DNA of 48,735 nucleotides from Alistipes sp. (GTDB lineage: Bacteria; Bacteroidota; Bacteroidia; Bacteroidales; Rikenellaceae). The notes beneath the pieces were generated by a model, which did no database searches, was not told the DNA's origin, and saw only the letters and a list, made by a program, of their open reading frames with translations. A program made the translations under genes and the position numbers. Location: positions 1 to 48,735 of the forward strand of contig JAFVWO010000090.1 of NCBI GenBank assembly GCA_017501625.1, written 5' to 3'. Every line of letters begins with the position of its first letter. The stretch's first letter is position 1. Positions 1 through 8,239 of the stretch are shown here, piece by piece.

Positions 1-1055
1 ATGGCTTCCAGACAAATGTGGGTGTCATCGTCCTCGCTGCGACAAACAGGGTGGACATCCTCGACAAGGCACTCATGCGTGCGGGGCGCTTCGACCGTCA
101 GATAGAGGTGGGCCTCCCGGATGCCAAGGAGCGCAAGGCTATCTTCGACGTTCACCTTCGCAAGTTGAAGCTCGACGACAAGCTCGATAGGGAGTTCTTG
201 GCAAGGCAGACCCCGGGATTTGCGGGTGCCGACATCGCCAACGTATGTAACGAGGCGGCGCTTATCGCTGCGCGTAACAACCATAAGGTTGTCGAGCAGA
301 GCGACTTCCTCGCAGCCATCGACCGCATCGTCGGGGGCTTGGAGCGCAGAAATATGCCTATGACGCCTGCCGAGCGTAGGGCTACGGCGATACACGAGAT
401 GGGCCATGCCACGGTTATGTGGCGCCTGAAGAACTGCGACCCCGTGTTGAAGATAACGATTATCCCTCGTGGCCGCTCGTTAGGTGCCACGTGGTACCTC
501 CCCGAGGAGAGAGTCAACCACAACGTCGAGCACTTCGTGCATAAGATGGCGGGGTTGGTGGCAGGACGTGTTGCCGAGCAACAACTTATGGGTGTCACCT
601 CTACGGGAGCCATCAACGACCTTGAGCGCACGACAAAGATGGCCTACGCCATGGTTGCCTACTACGGCATGAGCCCGAAGGTTGGAAACATCAGCTTCTA
701 CGACGCTACGGGGCAGCGCGACATGTTCACTAAACCCTTCTCGGAGCGCACGGCAGAGGTTATCGACGAGGAGGTGCGCCGCCTTGTGGATGAGGCTGTG
801 GCTCTTGCTCGCGACATCGTTGTGAGGGAGAGAGCGAATATCGAGCGCCTTGCAGAGGTGCTCCTTGAGAAGGAGACAATCTTCACGGAGGATATCGAGG
901 AGGTGCTTGGCAAGAGCGCCCAACAGATAGAGAAGGAGGCAGCGATGAGTGCCACTGCGGTGGATGCCACGGATGGGGCTAAGGCCGACGAGGAGAGCAC
1001 CTCGGAGGTGACATACGTCGTTGAGCCTGCTGCGGAAAACGAAAAAACGGAGTAA
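1..1055 (+). CDS. ftsH: FtsH, ATP-dependent zinc metalloprotease (3' part, 5' end outside window)
   Basis: Membrane-anchored AAA+ protease that degrades unassembled membrane proteins and regulatory proteins. Only the C-terminal part is present. The reading frame is open to the left edge (frame from base 3), so the real start lies outside and the GTG at 18 is not a start. The fragment has the end of the AAA+ core with the second region of homology (LAATNR, then MRAGRFDR), the lid subdomain, and the M41 peptidase domain. The zinc motif is HEMGH (codons 393-407) where the family usually has HEAGH; both satisfy HExxH. The third zinc ligand is the Asp of GAINDLERTT. The tail after about residue 300 is acidic, low in complexity and probably disordered. 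cdsA starts 4 bases downstream, which suggests co-transcription with phospholipid synthesis genes. Confidence 0.97.
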   Translation, partial: GFQTNVGVIVLAATNRVDILDKALMRAGRFDRQIEVGLPDAKERKAIFDVHLRKLKLDDKLDREFLARQTPGFAGADIANVCNEAALIAARNNHKVVEQSDFLAAIDRIVGGLERRNMPMTPAERRATAIHEMGHATVMWRLKNCDPVLKITIIPRGRSLGATWYLPEERVNHNVEHFVHKMAGLVAGRVAEQQLMGVTSTGAINDLERTTKMAYAMVAYYGMSPKVGNISFYDATGQRDMFTKPFSERTAEVIDEEVRRLVDEAVALARDIVVRERANIERLAEVLLEKETIFTEDIEEVLGKSAQQIEKEAAMSATAVDATDGAKADEESTSEVTYVVEPAAENEKTE

Positions 1056-1059
1056 AAAG

Positions 1060-1920
1060 ATGAGTGATAAGCTGAAGAATTTTATTGTGCGCACGCTTAG
1101 TGGTGCTGTGCTCCTTGCTATTGTTCTCGGAGCCTCTACCTGCTTCGATGCCTATTGGGTGTTGCTCTTTGTGATAACGACCATCGGCATGTGGGAGTTT
1201 TATCGTATTGCCGAGGCTGTTGAGTGCCGCCCGCGTAAGGCTTTGGGCTTGGCCTCGGGCCTCATGCTCTTTGGTGCCACGCTGCTATGTGTCATGGAGG
1301 CTACGGGCATGGCGGATGTAGGTGTTGCTGCCATCGCGGGCACCGCACTATTTATTCTTCTATGCTTCGCCATCTTTGCTGTGGAGCTCTTTGGCGTTAC
1401 GGAGCACCCGCTGCGCAATGTTGCGAGCACGATGCTCGGTGTGGTATATGTGGCTGTGCCTATGGCTATTATGACCTTCATCCCGCTGCTCCTGTCGGGT
1501 GGCGTGTGGGCGCCATGGTACTTCCTCTTCTACCTCTTCATTGTGTGGGGCAACGATGTCTTTGCCTACCTCGTGGGTATCACCCTCGGTCGTCACCGCT
1601 TGTGTGAGCGCATCTCGCCCAAGAAGTCGTGGGAGGGCTTCTTCGGAGGTATTGCCGGGGCTTTGGGTGTTGGTGCTGTTGCAGCATGGGTCCTCGACGA
1701 TAGCTATGCTCTGTGGTTGGGCCTTGCTGCTGTTGTCGCTGTCACGTCTGTTGTTGGCGACCTTGTGGAGTCGATGTTTAAGCGCGAGGCGGGCATCAAG
1801 GATTCGGGCAATATCCTCCCCGGTCATGGCGGCATGCTCGACAGGTTCGATGCCCTCATCTACTCCGCGCCCTTTGCTCTTGTCTACCTCGTCATCATGG
1901 AGCTTGTGAATATGTTATAA
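1060..1920 (+). CDS. cdsA: Phosphatidate cytidylyltransferase (CDP-diglyceride synthase)
   Basis: Makes CDP-diacylglycerol from phosphatidic acid and CTP in the inner membrane, the branch point for phosphatidylethanolamine and phosphatidylglycerol. I chose the ATG at 1060, 4 nt after the ftsH stop; an upstream in-frame TTG at 1021 would lie inside ftsH. The 286-residue product has about eight hydrophobic segments and ends with the CdsA signature: SPKKSWEGFFGG, then GDLVESMFKREAGIKDSG and LPGHGGMLDRFD with the metal-binding acidic residues. psd follows 17 nt downstream, so two steps towards phosphatidylethanolamine are encoded together. The phosphatidylserine synthase that connects them is not in the window. 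Confidence 0.96.
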   Translation: MSDKLKNFIVRTLSGAVLLAIVLGASTCFDAYWVLLFVITTIGMWEFYRIAEAVECRPRKALGLASGLMLFGATLLCVMEATGMADVGVAAIAGTALFILLCFAIFAVELFGVTEHPLRNVASTMLGVVYVAVPMAIMTFIPLLLSGGVWAPWYFLFYLFIVWGNDVFAYLVGITLGRHRLCERISPKKSWEGFFGGIAGALGVGAVAAWVLDDSYALWLGLAAVVAVTSVVGDLVESMFKREAGIKDSGNILPGHGGMLDRFDALIYSAPFALVYLVIMELVNML

Positions 1921-1937
1921 CCTAAACAACTATACCT

Positions 1938-2606
1938 ATGAAGATTAACAAAGAGGGTTATGTTATAATCGGCACTACGGGCCTTATATGCCTGGCTATA
2001 TGGTTGATTGTCTACTTCTTCATCGAGACTGAAGGGGCATGGGACTGGTTTATGGCAGGCTTCCTCGTTGTGTTTTGGTTCTTCGTTGCCGCCTTCTTCC
2101 GAGAACCTCGCCGCGTGCAGATTCACGACGACGAACTCATCTTCTCGCCGTGCGATGGACGTGTTGTTGTCACGGAGGTTGTGCACGAGAAGGAGCATGT
2201 GGACTGCGAGATGATGCAAATATCTATCTTCATGTCCGTCACCAACGTACACATGAATTGGCTGCCTGTTGGTGGCGTTGTGGAGTATACCAAGCACCAC
2301 CATGGACGTTTTCTCGTTGCGTGGCATCCCAAGTCGTCTACGGAGAACGAGAGGGCTACGACGGTTATACGCCTTAAGAGTGGCGCACGTGTGCTCATGC
2401 GCCAGATTGCCGGCTTCGTTGCCCGTCGCATCGTCACCTACGTCAAGCCGGGTGATAACGTGGACCAGAATAGCGTTTTGGGCTTCATCAAGTTCGGCTC
2501 GCGTGTCGATGTGCTCATACCTAAGGACTCGGAGCTCTTTGTGGAGATTGGTGACCCTGTCATAGGCTCGCAGACACCTATTGCGCGCCTTAAGCGTAGA
2601 GATTAG
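1938..2606 (+). CDS. psd: Phosphatidylserine decarboxylase (short PSD-A type)
   Basis: Converts phosphatidylserine to phosphatidylethanolamine. The 222-residue length matches the short class of proenzymes. Two hydrophobic segments near residues 7-50 anchor it in the membrane. The self-cleavage site is the Gly187-Ser188 bond of FGSRVDVLIP; in this family the Ser becomes the pyruvoyl cofactor of the alpha chain. The sequence VTNVHMNWLPVGG carries the conserved histidine region. The gene lies in the ftsH-cdsA-psd run, and the next gene starts 10 nt after its stop. Confidence 0.96.
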   Translation: MKINKEGYVIIGTTGLICLAIWLIVYFFIETEGAWDWFMAGFLVVFWFFVAAFFREPRRVQIHDDELIFSPCDGRVVVTEVVHEKEHVDCEMMQISIFMSVTNVHMNWLPVGGVVEYTKHHHGRFLVAWHPKSSTENERATTVIRLKSGARVLMRQIAGFVARRIVTYVKPGDNVDQNSVLGFIKFGSRVDVLIPKDSELFVEIGDPVIGSQTPIARLKRRD

Positions 2607-2616
2607 TGTTCGTAAG

Positions 2617-3711
2617 ATGACCGTTGAGAAGATTATAAAGAGTGTGGCTACGCTTGCTGTCGTTGCCGCCGTGCTGTTTGCCATAGGCTACCTGTGGAAG
2701 GTGGTCTTGTATATCCTTATTGCTGCGGTGTTGGCTATCGTTGGCCGCCCTCTTGTCAAGCGCCTGCTGGGTATCTCCGTTTCGGGGCGCCACATGTCGC
2801 GCTCGGCCGCTGCGGCGCTCACGCTCGTCGCGATGTGGATACTCTTTGGGCTCCTGTGCTGGCTCTTCATCCCGTTGCTCTTCGGTAAGCTCAACGAGCT
2901 TGCTGCTGTGGAGTGGGAGGGTGTCGGTGCGGTGCTGGAGGATGCACTTGTCGACGTGGAGCAGATGCTGGAGAGCATCTTCTCTGTCGAGATTACGGAT
3001 ATAGGCCTTACGTTCAAGAGCTTCGTGTTGAAGTTCGTCGACGTGGACTATGTTAAGACCTTTGCCAACGTAGCCTCGATAATCACCTCTGCGGCTATCG
3101 CCTTCTTCTCCATCTCGTTCATCACGTTCTACTTCCTCAGGGAGGATGGCCTTTTCTACCGCCTTGTTGCGCTCTTCTTCCCCGACCGCTATCGCAACAA
3201 CGTATATAACGCTCTGCACTCCATCACGGCGCTCCTGTCGCGCTATTTCGGTGGCCTCATGGTCGAGAGCATGCTCCTTATGACCATCATCGCTGTTGTC
3301 ATGCTGCTCTTCGGCATGGCTGTGGGTGATGCCCTCCTCGTGGGCCTTATCATCGGTGTTATGAACCTCATACCGTATGCCGGCCCCTGTATAGGGTGTG
3401 TTGCTGCGGTGTGCATGGGTGTGCTGTCGCCCATTGATGGCAATGTGGCATATACGGCCGTTGTCATCGTCGCTACGATTGTCGTCGTTAAGCTCATCGA
3501 CGACTTCGTCATCCAACCCTCGCTCTACTCGGAGCGTGTTCAGGCGCACCCCTTGGAGGTCTTTCTCGTCATCCTCATCGCGGGTTACGTGGGCGGTATA
3601 TGGGGCATGCTCTTGGCCATACCTCTATATACAGTCCTTAGGGTCTTTGCTCGCGAGTTCTTCTCGGAGTATAGCCTTGTTCGCAAACTTACAAGTCAGA
3701 TGACAAAGTGA
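2617..3711 (+). CDS. AI-2E/PerM-family membrane transporter
   Basis: A 364-residue membrane protein with seven or eight predicted transmembrane segments and a soluble loop around residues 95-150, the architecture of the AI-2E transporter (PerM/YdiK) family. Family hallmarks are visible in the C-terminal half: the LIIGVMNLIPYAGPCIG stretch, the DDFVIQPSLYSERVQAHPLEVF block and a closing GGIWGMLLAIPLYTV segment. Substrates in this family vary and are often unknown (autoinducer-2 export, Na+/H+ exchange), so none is assigned. The ATG at 2617 was chosen over an in-frame TTG at 2581 that overlaps psd. Its TGA stop shares its last base with the ATG of the riboflavin kinase gene. Confidence 0.9.
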   Translation: MTVEKIIKSVATLAVVAAVLFAIGYLWKVVLYILIAAVLAIVGRPLVKRLLGISVSGRHMSRSAAAALTLVAMWILFGLLCWLFIPLLFGKLNELAAVEWEGVGAVLEDALVDVEQMLESIFSVEITDIGLTFKSFVLKFVDVDYVKTFANVASIITSAAIAFFSISFITFYFLREDGLFYRLVALFFPDRYRNNVYNALHSITALLSRYFGGLMVESMLLMTIIAVVMLLFGMAVGDALLVGLIIGVMNLIPYAGPCIGCVAAVCMGVLSPIDGNVAYTAVVIVATIVVVKLIDDFVIQPSLYSERVQAHPLEVFLVILIAGYVGGIWGMLLAIPLYTVLRVFAREFFSEYSLVRKLTSQMTK

Positions 3712-4070
3712 TGCCTATGATAGATATCGAAGCAGAGGTTATCCATGGCCGTAAGATAGGCCGCGCGTTGGGCTTTCCTACGGCAAATATGATGCTTGAT
3801 GGTCATGCGGATGTCGAGCGTGGTGTCTATCGCTCGGAGGTGACGATTGATGGTCGGAAGTATCGTGCCATGTCGAATGTAGGCATACGCCCCTCGGTGG
3901 GGGGCAAGGAACTTCTTCTCGAAACCCATGTCATAGGCTTCAGGGGCGACCTTTATGGTCGTATTCTGCGTGTCACGCTCCTTGAGAAGATACGCGAGGA
4001 GCGCCGCTTCTCCTCTATCGGCGACCTTAAGGAGCAGCTCGTTAAAGATTATATCACCTGTGGCCAATAG
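3711..4070 (+). CDS. Stand-alone riboflavin kinase domain (RibF C-terminal half only)
   Basis: Predicted to phosphorylate riboflavin to FMN. The 119-residue protein covers only the flavokinase domain. It has GRALGFPTAN (the nucleotide/Mg-binding PTAN motif), NVGIRPSVGG, and LLETHVIGF followed by GDLYGR, whose Glu is the expected catalytic base. The N-terminal FAD synthetase (nucleotidyltransferase) domain of normal bifunctional bacterial RibF, which is about 300 residues long, is absent. The upstream sequence belongs to the permease gene, so this is not a window artefact. The start is the ATG at 3711, which overlaps the previous TGA by one base; ATG 3717 is an alternative. It converges on ubiX, whose product needs FMN, with a 19-bp gap. 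Confidence 0.88.
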   Translation: MPMIDIEAEVIHGRKIGRALGFPTANMMLDGHADVERGVYRSEVTIDGRKYRAMSNVGIRPSVGGKELLLETHVIGFRGDLYGRILRVTLLEKIREERRFSSIGDLKEQLVKDYITCGQ

Positions 4071-4089
4071 CGAAACCTTCGTGCGAAGT

Positions 4090-4638
4090 CTATTCACCCC
4101 ATCGTGGATGTTCGACCTCCATGCCGAGCATCTCCGTGGCGCGTGTTGATATGCTAAGACATAGAGCCTCGATATTCGCGGGGCGGAAGTAGAATGAGGG
4201 CGATGCGGGGATGATTATAGCCCCCGCCTCGGTGAGCGTTGTCATGTTACGCAGGTGTATGAGCGAGTAGGGAGCTTCGCGCACGACCATGACGAGGCGA
4301 CGGCGCTCCTTGAGCATCACATCGGCAGCGCGCTCCAAGAGCGTGCGCGATATGCCTGCGGCAATGCGCCCTACCGTACCCATGGATGCGGGCACGATAA
4401 TCATGGCATCCCAACGTGCCGAGCCACTTGCTGCCGACGACCACATGTCGTCATTCTCGAAACGTGTGATGCGTACATCGTCGGGGAGGTGCTCGCCCTC
4501 GGCCGTGATGACATCCTCGGCATGGTCGCTAAGGATAAGACCTATGCGCTCCACACCGTTAGCATCTAAGAGTAGTTGCAACACCTGACGGGCATATATT
4601 GCACCGCTGGCCCCTGTTATGGCGACAAGTATCCTCAT
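4090..4638 (-). CDS. ubiX: UbiX/Pad1-type flavin prenyltransferase
   Basis: Joins dimethylallyl phosphate to FMN to give prenyl-FMN, the cofactor of UbiD-type decarboxylases. The 182-residue length is typical. Motifs are the N-terminal flavin-binding GASGAIYA, the central VPASMGTVGRIAAGIS loop, and VVREAPYSLIHLRNM followed by AGAIIIPASPSFYF, which carries the prenyl/phosphate-binding residues. No ubiD lies in the window, so the client enzyme (menaquinone pathway or aromatic acid metabolism) is unknown. The start codon is one base after the stop of the deacetylase gene upstream on this strand, so the two are surely co-transcribed. Confidence 0.95.
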   Translation of the reverse strand: MRILVAITGASGAIYARQVLQLLLDANGVERIGLILSDHAEDVITAEGEHLPDDVRITRFENDDMWSSAASGSARWDAMIIVPASMGTVGRIAAGISRTLLERAADVMLKERRRLVMVVREAPYSLIHLRNMTTLTEAGAIIIPASPSFYFRPANIEALCLSISTRATEMLGMEVEHPRWGE

Positions 4639-4639
4639 G

Positions 4640-5248
4640 TTATAGCTCCAATATTTTACACGTTAAACCCCTCTCGCGTGCTATGCGTAGCAGTGCCGGC
4701 AGTACGTAGCTCGTATTGCGGAACGACTTTGCGCTGTCGTGCAGCGATATTATGTCCCCTCCGCGCAGACCTTTTATTGTACCTCGCAGGCACTTCTTTG
4801 GCGATAGTTTGCGATTGTAGTCGCGCGAGAGTACGTTCCACATTACCACACGATAGCGTTGTGCTGCCTGTCGCAGCTGTGCGCGTGTTATCTGTGCGTA
4901 GGGTGGGCGGAATAGCTCGGAGTGAACCATGTCGCCCGCGAGGTCTACATCCTCGATATAACGCTCCAGCGACATGCGCCACCCCTTTTGGTGGGAGTAG
5001 GTATGGTTTCCTACCTTATGTCCGCGGTCGAGTATCATCTGGTAAAGGTCGGGGTATAGCTCCACGTTCTTGCCGAGGACGAAGAATGTAGCCTTGGCGT
5101 TGTAGCGGTCGAGAGTTTGGAGTATCCACTCTGTCACACCGGGTGTGGGCCCATCGTCGAAGGTGAGGTATATGCCCTCGGGGTCGTCGATGCTCCATAT
5201 CACGCTGGGAAACATCCAGCGTAGAAACGTGCCTGGGTTTATTCTCAT
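4640..5248 (-). CDS. Polysaccharide deacetylase (NodB homology domain)
   Basis: A 202-residue protein that is almost entirely a NodB/CE4 domain. Motif 1 is TFDDGPTP with the catalytic base Asp31 and metal ligand Asp32. Motif 2 is GNHTYSH with zinc ligands His82 and His86. Motif 3 is RPPY, and the C-terminal LHD (ISLHDS) supplies the last His. All expected catalytic residues are present, so it should be active in removing N-acetyl groups from a cell-envelope glycan. The substrate cannot be told from sequence. There is no clear signal peptide, although residues 8-20 are moderately hydrophobic. It is the first gene of a two-gene operon with ubiX. Confidence 0.92.
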   Translation of the reverse strand: MRINPGTFLRWMFPSVIWSIDDPEGIYLTFDDGPTPGVTEWILQTLDRYNAKATFFVLGKNVELYPDLYQMILDRGHKVGNHTYSHQKGWRMSLERYIEDVDLAGDMVHSELFRPPYAQITRAQLRQAAQRYRVVMWNVLSRDYNRKLSPKKCLRGTIKGLRGGDIISLHDSAKSFRNTSYVLPALLRIARERGLTCKILEL

Positions 5249-5275
5249 TCTCGTGCTACGTTTTGTTTCAGCTCA

Positions 5276-5283
5276 CAAAAGTA
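5276..5283 (-). promoter_or_regulatory. Promoter -7 box for deacetylase-ubiX operon
   Basis: Reads TACTTTTG on the minus strand, matching the Bacteroidota -7 consensus TAnnTTTG, 28 nt before the deacetylase start codon. I do not see a good -33 TTTG at the expected distance, so this is less certain than the complete promoters elsewhere. It forms a divergent pair with the box at 5314. Confidence 0.5.
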
Positions 5284-5313
5284 ACTTTTTTTTCGTAAAA
5301 AGAAAAATATCAC

Positions 5314-5321
5314 TACCTTTG
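5314..5321 (+). promoter_or_regulatory. Promoter -7 box for DUF4837 gene
   Basis: TACCTTTG matches the Bacteroidota TAnnTTTG element, 62 nt before the ATG at 5384. The A/T-rich run upstream has no exact TTTG at 19-21 nt. Confidence 0.5.
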
Positions 5322-5383
5322 TAGGTATGTAGCCCGATGTTTGTGCGCATGGGGCATAGTGTGATACTTAACCATTTGCGACT

Positions 5384-6370
5384 ATGAAACGTATAATCTA
5401 CACATTTATTGCTGCGGCTGTGGCGCTTATCGCTGCGGGCTGCACCGTCAAGAGCGATATGCCCACGAAGAACACCGCTGGCGAGAACTACGATGTCGTA
5501 GTCATTTGTGACGATGAGGCGTGGCGTGGCGACTTGTCGTATGCCGTCTGCGACCTCTTGGAGTCTCCCACTCCGGGACTCACGCGCCCGCAGGGCCTCT
5601 TCAACATCGTTAAGCAGGTGGCACCCGATAGAGCCTCGAACATAGATAGGATGTATGGCAACCTCCTTGTCGTTAACGTCAATGCGGCCGTCACAGCGCC
5701 CTCGTTTAGCGTCGAGAGGAACGTATATGCACGTCCGCAGAGTGTTGTCGTCGTCACCGCACCCTCTGTCGCCTCAGCCGTGGCGTTTGTCACCTCGGCA
5801 GCTGATGCCATACGCAATGCGTTGGAGGAGGGTGAGCGTAAGAAGAGCAATAGCTACTATGCTGCCCGCCCTGCCGAGGAGCTTATGGCGGACTTTAAGT
5901 CTACGACGGGCTTCGAGATGCTTATACCTCAGGGCTTCTTTAAGGCTACGACGGCCGACAAGAGCCTCACGTGGTATCTCCGCGACTACCCGAATAAGGC
6001 GCAGTATATCTTCGTCTACGAGTCTACGTATACCGATGCTGAGGATATGACACCACGGTGGCTGATGATGTCGCTCGACAATAAGCTCTCGTCTATTACG
6101 AGCAAGGGAGCTGTTGGCTCCTATCTCGGTGTCAATGAGGAGGCCCCCGTCTATAGCACCACCGTGGAGCGTGCCGGCCGTGAGTGGGTCGAGCTACGCG
6201 GATGGTGGGAGGTGAACAACGACTTTATGGGAGGCCCCTTCGTCAGCTTCTCGTCGGTGGATGCCTCGAGGGAGAAGATTCTCACCATCATGTTTGCCCT
6301 CTACGCCCCCGAAGACCCGCAGCGTAACCTGCTCCGCGAGATTGAGCACCTGTTTTATACGCTTAAGTAG
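5384..6370 (+). CDS. DUF4837 family lipoprotein
   Basis: A 328-residue predicted lipoprotein. The N-terminus is a lipoprotein signal (MKRIIYTFIAAAVALIAAGC) with Cys20 as the lipidated residue. The mature part fits the Bacteroidota family DUF4837: a YDVVVICDDEAWRG start, a LESPTPGLTRPQGLFNIV stretch, then a second half with DFKSTTGFEMLIPQGFF and a WVELRGWWEVNNDFMGGPF block. The family has no established biochemical role. The protein is expected on the periplasmic face of an envelope membrane. It stands alone with its own promoter and converges on thiL across a large palindromic repeat. Confidence 0.88.
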   Translation: MKRIIYTFIAAAVALIAAGCTVKSDMPTKNTAGENYDVVVICDDEAWRGDLSYAVCDLLESPTPGLTRPQGLFNIVKQVAPDRASNIDRMYGNLLVVNVNAAVTAPSFSVERNVYARPQSVVVVTAPSVASAVAFVTSAADAIRNALEEGERKKSNSYYAARPAEELMADFKSTTGFEMLIPQGFFKATTADKSLTWYLRDYPNKAQYIFVYESTYTDAEDMTPRWLMMSLDNKLSSITSKGAVGSYLGVNEEAPVYSTTVERAGREWVELRGWWEVNNDFMGGPFVSFSSVDASREKILTIMFALYAPEDPQRNLLREIEHLFYTLK

Positions 6371-6486
6371 GGAGATTAGGGAGCTTAGGGAGTTTAGGGA
6401 GTTTAGGGAGTTTAGGGAGTTTAGGGAAATGCCTGATAGCGCTCTCCTTAAACTCCTTAAACTCCTTAAATTCCTTAAATTCCCTA
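6369..6486. repeat. Palindromic array of 9-bp units (family B, copy 1)
   Basis: The left arm (6369-6427) holds six to seven tandem copies of a 9-bp unit of the form TTAGGGAGN. A short spacer with GCCTGATAGCGC follows, then a right arm (6443-6486) of about five inverted units (CTCCTTAAA). The arms can fold into a hairpin with a stem of some 45 bp. It starts at the end of the DUF4837 gene and ends 12 bp before the thiL stop, so it separates two convergent genes. ORFs reading through it encode only NSL/RSL repeats and are not real. Related copies lie at 12034, 17713 and 40898. Confidence 0.9.
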
Positions 6487-6497
6487 CAAACTCCTCA

Positions 6498-7526
6498 CTA
6501 TCTATCAAAGGCTTGAGCCTTGAGTGCTATGCCCTCGCCATCGGGAGTTACGAGTATCACGCCGCTCTCGGGGCGTGTTATGTGACCTATGACATCGACA
6601 AGGCCTAAGCGCATCACCGCCTCCTGCTTATCCAAGGGCACGGTGAAGAGTAGCTCGTGGTCCTCGCCGCCATTGAGCGCAGCAATCACAGGGTCTATGT
6701 GCATCTCCTCGGCAAGCTCCGTCGTCTGACGTGCTATGGGTATGCGCTCGAGATATATTCGTGCGCCACACTCCGATGCGCGACATATCTGTCGCAGGTC
6801 TGAGGCGAGTCCATCCGAGAGGTCTATCATCGTCGTAGGACGTATTCCCTCCTCGCGTAGTGCCTCGAGGACATTTGTGCGTGCGCGGGGCTTGAGGTAG
6901 CGCTCCAAGAGGTACTCGTGCCCCTCAAACTTAGGCTCGGGGTTCTCCACATCCTTCAATACGCGCTTCTCGCGCTCCAAGAGGTGTAGTCCCATGTATG
7001 CAGCTCCGAGGTTCGATGTTATACATATAAGGTCGTGCTCCTTTGCGCCACTGCGGTATACCACCTCCTCCTTTTTTGCGCGACCTGTTGCCGATACTGT
7101 TATCACGAGGCCGTTTATCGATGCTGTGGTGTCGCCACCCACGAGGTCTATGCCGAGCTCGTTGCATGCATGCTCCATACCCTCGTATAGCTCGTCGAGA
7201 GCCTCCACCGATATCTTTGCCGAGACGCCGAGGGCAACGACGACATGCTCGGGTTGTGCGTTCATTGCGAGGATGTCGTTCACGCCACGGACGATGGCCT
7301 TATATCCGAGGTGCTTTAGCGGGAAGTAGCTAAGGTCGAAGTCTATGCCTTCGGTGAGCATGTCGGTGGTAAGGAGCAACACCTCATCGCCGAGGTCTAT
7401 GACGGCAGCATCATCACCCGCACCTTTCAGTGTCGTGCTCTTACGCTTTCCGAGGCGTGCTGTGAGGCGGTCGATAAGACCAAATTCGCCGAGCGAGGCT
7501 ATCTCTGTGGTCTGTTTACTCTTCAT
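6498..7526 (-). CDS. thiL: Thiamine-monophosphate kinase
   Basis: Phosphorylates thiamine monophosphate to the cofactor thiamine diphosphate, using ATP. The 342-residue product has ThiL/PurM-fold signatures: FGLIDRL near the N-terminus, GAGDDAAVIDLG (metal/ATP binding), LTTDMLTEGIDFDL, GVNDILAMNAQP, LVGGDTTAS, and in the C-terminal domain DLSDGLASDLRQI and NGGEDHELLF. All blocks are intact. It is transcribed from its own complete promoter, divergently from adk, and not from a thiamine operon; no TPP riboswitch is visible in the short leader. Confidence 0.96.
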   Translation of the reverse strand: MKSKQTTEIASLGEFGLIDRLTARLGKRKSTTLKGAGDDAAVIDLGDEVLLLTTDMLTEGIDFDLSYFPLKHLGYKAIVRGVNDILAMNAQPEHVVVALGVSAKISVEALDELYEGMEHACNELGIDLVGGDTTASINGLVITVSATGRAKKEEVVYRSGAKEHDLICITSNLGAAYMGLHLLEREKRVLKDVENPEPKFEGHEYLLERYLKPRARTNVLEALREEGIRPTTMIDLSDGLASDLRQICRASECGARIYLERIPIARQTTELAEEMHIDPVIAALNGGEDHELLFTVPLDKQEAVMRLGLVDVIGHITRPESGVILVTPDGEGIALKAQAFDR

Positions 7527-7551
7527 AATAGGGTAATAAATAAATTTTTTG

Positions 7552-7583
7552 CAAAAGTACCTTTTTGATTGGAAAGTTGCAAA
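7552..7583 (-). promoter_or_regulatory. Complete Bacteroidota promoter for thiL
   Basis: On the minus strand the -33 box TTTG (7580-7583) is followed by 20 nt and the -7 box TACTTTTG (7552-7559), an exact fit to TTTG-N19-21-TAnnTTTG. The thiL start codon is 25 nt downstream. Confidence 0.75.
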
Positions 7584-7591
7584 AAAAAATA

Positions 7592-7599
7592 TACCTTTG
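7592..7599 (+). promoter_or_regulatory. Promoter -7 box for adk
   Basis: TACCTTTG matches TAnnTTTG and lies 44 nt before the adk ATG. A TTTG is present at 7564-7567, but its spacing of 24 nt is longer than usual. It sits back to back with the thiL promoter in a 117-bp A/T-rich gap. Confidence 0.6.
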
Positions 7600-7643
7600 C
7601 CTCAAATTTTTTTCAACGACACGTAACATAAAACTTAAATTAA

Positions 7644-8216
7644 ATGTTAAACATAATACTTTTTGGAGCCCCGGGATGTGGTAAGGGAACGCAGGCAGCA
7701 CGCCTTGCCGAGCACTACGACCTCTACCATATATCTACGGGTGAGGTTATTAGGTCGGAGATAAAGCGTGGCACGGAGCTTGGCAAGAGCATGGAGGCCT
7801 ATATATCGCGTGGTGAGCTTGCTCCCGACTCGATTGTAGTTAAGATGGTGAGCGACTATATGCGCACACATGCGGACAAGGGTTGCATTTTTGACGGTTT
7901 CCCTCGCACCACGGCTCAGGCCGAGATTTTCGATGCTATGCTTGCCGAGATGGACTCTAAGGTCGACATTATGGTATACATGGACGTCCCCGAGGATGAG
8001 CTTGTACGTCGCATACTGTTGCGTGGCAAGGATTCAGGTCGTGCCGATGATGCCTCGGAGGATGTTATACGCAACCGCATCGAGGTTTATCGTGCACAGA
8101 CAGCCATTGTTGCCGACCACTACGAGAAGCAGCATAAGTATGCCGGCATCAATGGTCTTGGTACTATGGATGAGGTATTCCAGCGCCTGTGTGAGGTCAT
8201 AGATGCCAAGAAGTAG
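7644..8216 (+). CDS. adk: Adenylate kinase, short form
   Basis: Interconverts ATP + AMP and 2 ADP. The 190-residue product has the P-loop GAPGCGKGT at residues 8-16, the AMP-binding region (HISTGEVIRSEI), IFDGFPRT, and the LID arginines in RRILLRGKDSGRADD. The LID is the short kind without a four-Cys zinc site, usual for Bacteroidota. The gene is monocistronic: it has its own promoter and is followed by a strong hairpin. Confidence 0.97.
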   Translation: MLNIILFGAPGCGKGTQAARLAEHYDLYHISTGEVIRSEIKRGTELGKSMEAYISRGELAPDSIVVKMVSDYMRTHADKGCIFDGFPRTTAQAEIFDAMLAEMDSKVDIMVYMDVPEDELVRRILLRGKDSGRADDASEDVIRNRIEVYRAQTAIVADHYEKQHKYAGINGLGTMDEVFQRLCEVIDAKK

Positions 8217-8239
8217 TCATTTGTGATACAAAGGTTGAC

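Noticed and set aside
6369..6486. Possible CRISPR array or telomere-like TTAGGG repeat
   Set aside because: The units are 9 bp with no unique spacers, and no cas genes are near. The TTAGGG string is part of a TTAGGGAGN period inside a circular-chromosome-type housekeeping region.
7527..7643. TPP riboswitch before thiL
   Set aside because: The thiL leader is only about 20 nt from the predicted start and contains no thi-box motifs.
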